From: Vallitaleaceae bacterium
Lineage (GTDB): Bacteria; Bacillota; Clostridia; Lachnospirales; Vallitaleaceae
Direction: 5' to 3'
NCBI GenBank assembly: GCA_027858555.1
Contig: JAQICP010000572.1
Coordinates: 1-5,368 of the forward strand
DNA: 5,368 nt
Shown here: positions 4,795-5,368 of the stretch, in pieces
Layout of the letters: every line of letters starts with the position of its first letter
Numbering within the stretch: the first letter of the stretch is position 1
The notes under the pieces: generated by a model
The model's input: the letters and a program-made list of their open reading frames with translations, nothing else
Told to the model about the DNA's origin: nothing
Database searches by the model: none
Made by a program: the position numbers and the translations under genes

Positions 4795-5368
4795 ATGGCA
4801 GGCATACAATTTTCAGGATTAGCATCAGGGCTTGATACGGAAAGTATCGTTAAACAATTGATGGAAGTTGAACAAATGAAATACGATAAAGTGGATAGAC
4901 AAAAGATTGAAGCTGAGATGAAAGTTGAAGTCTGGGAAGAGGTGAATACAAAATTATACTCTTTCTATACGGATAATGTTTTTGATTTGAAATCTTCAGG
5001 AGTCTTTAGAGCTAGATCAACTTCTTCAAGTGATACAACAAAAGTAGCTGCATCTGCAACTTCTAATGCGATGCAAGGTGTTTATACAGTAGGTGTAAGC
5101 CAATTAGCAAAAGGCGCTCATCTATACTCAACGGATATCGGAGAGAATGGATCTAATACATCAGATACAGTTTCAACATCAGATTTATCCTTTACATTAT
5201 CAGATGGTACGACATCAGAAACTATAACATTAGCAACCGGAGAAGGTGTTAGTGAGCTTATGGCAGCCATCAATGATAGTGGGCTTAATATTAATGCTAA
5301 TTATGATACAAGCAATGGTAGAATTTTCTTGGACTCTACTGAAACAGGTGGTACAGCACAGATAGATT
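4795..5368 (+). CDS. fliD: Flagellar filament capping protein FliD (HAP2), 3' truncated by window end
   Basis: FliD forms the cap at the filament tip and promotes insertion of exported flagellin. The ATG at 4795 opens a frame that stays open to the window end, giving 191 codons of a gene that should be longer than 450. The N-terminal signature is clear: FSGLASGLDTESIVKQLMEVE at 6-26, then the coiled-coil segment with EVWEEVNTKLYSF at 45-57, FDLKSSGVFRARSTSSSD at 63-80 and GVYTVGVSQLAKGAH at 95-109. The visible end is Ser/Thr-rich beta-type sequence, as expected for the exposed domain. The ribosome site is a modest AGGTGA (4784-4789), 5 bases before the ATG, and TAGG (4783-4786) could pair with CCTA (4792-4795). 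The start lies 43 bases after fliS with no visible promoter or terminator between, so it is probably cotranscribed. Confidence 0.96.
   Translation, partial: MAGIQFSGLASGLDTESIVKQLMEVEQMKYDKVDRQKIEAEMKVEVWEEVNTKLYSFYTDNVFDLKSSGVFRARSTSSSDTTKVAASATSNAMQGVYTVGVSQLAKGAHLYSTDIGENGSNTSDTVSTSDLSFTLSDGTTSETITLATGEGVSELMAAINDSGLNINANYDTSNGRIFLDSTETGGTAQID

Overview
The window is part of a late flagellar gene cluster from a low-GC, Gram-positive bacterium, most likely a clostridial Firmicute. It is AT-rich, with strong AGGAGG-type ribosome binding sites. The gene order (flgL, fliW, csrA, flagellin, flaG, fliS, fliD, all on the + strand) and the presence of the FliW/CsrA pair fit Bacillus/Clostridium flagellar loci. 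An enlarged FlgL ending in a 'FTYEKGG..KGDLNP' segment suggests a Lachnospirales-like clostridium. The genus cannot be fixed from this sequence.

Layout. Bases 1-1278 are the 3' part of flgL (hook-filament junction protein); its start lies outside the window. After an 86-base gap come fliW (1365-1826) and csrA (1829-2068), separated by 2 bases. A hairpin terminator follows csrA. The 337-base csrA-flagellin gap then holds a clear sigma-28 (SigD/FliA-type) promoter at 2287-2313 and a structured flagellin leader. The flagellin gene hag (2406-3782) ends in a strong terminator (about 3797-3830). Then follow flaG (3920-4342), fliS (4368-4751) and the first 191 codons of fliD (4795 to the window end).

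How the genes work together. In B. subtilis, FliW is held by free cytoplasmic flagellin. When flagellin is exported, FliW is released and sequesters CsrA, which otherwise blocks the hag ribosome binding site. Both regulators and their target lie side by side here. The hag leader carries two GGA motifs in the hexaloops of hairpins: one with loop AUGGAU, and one formed around the Shine-Dalgarno itself. FliS chaperones flagellin to the export gate, FliD caps the growing filament, and FlgL joins it to the hook.

Most notable observation. The AUGGAU hexaloop of the hag CsrA-type hairpin recurs exactly at the flaG start codon, where the AUG lies inside the loop. The flaG leader also has a 12-pair hairpin whose core (CTGTTG...ACAG) resembles the 16-base perfect palindrome of the hag leader. 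This suggests, but does not prove, that the flaG-fliS-fliD group is a second target of the same post-transcriptional control. I see no wholly new gene system here; the novelty is in the leader RNAs.
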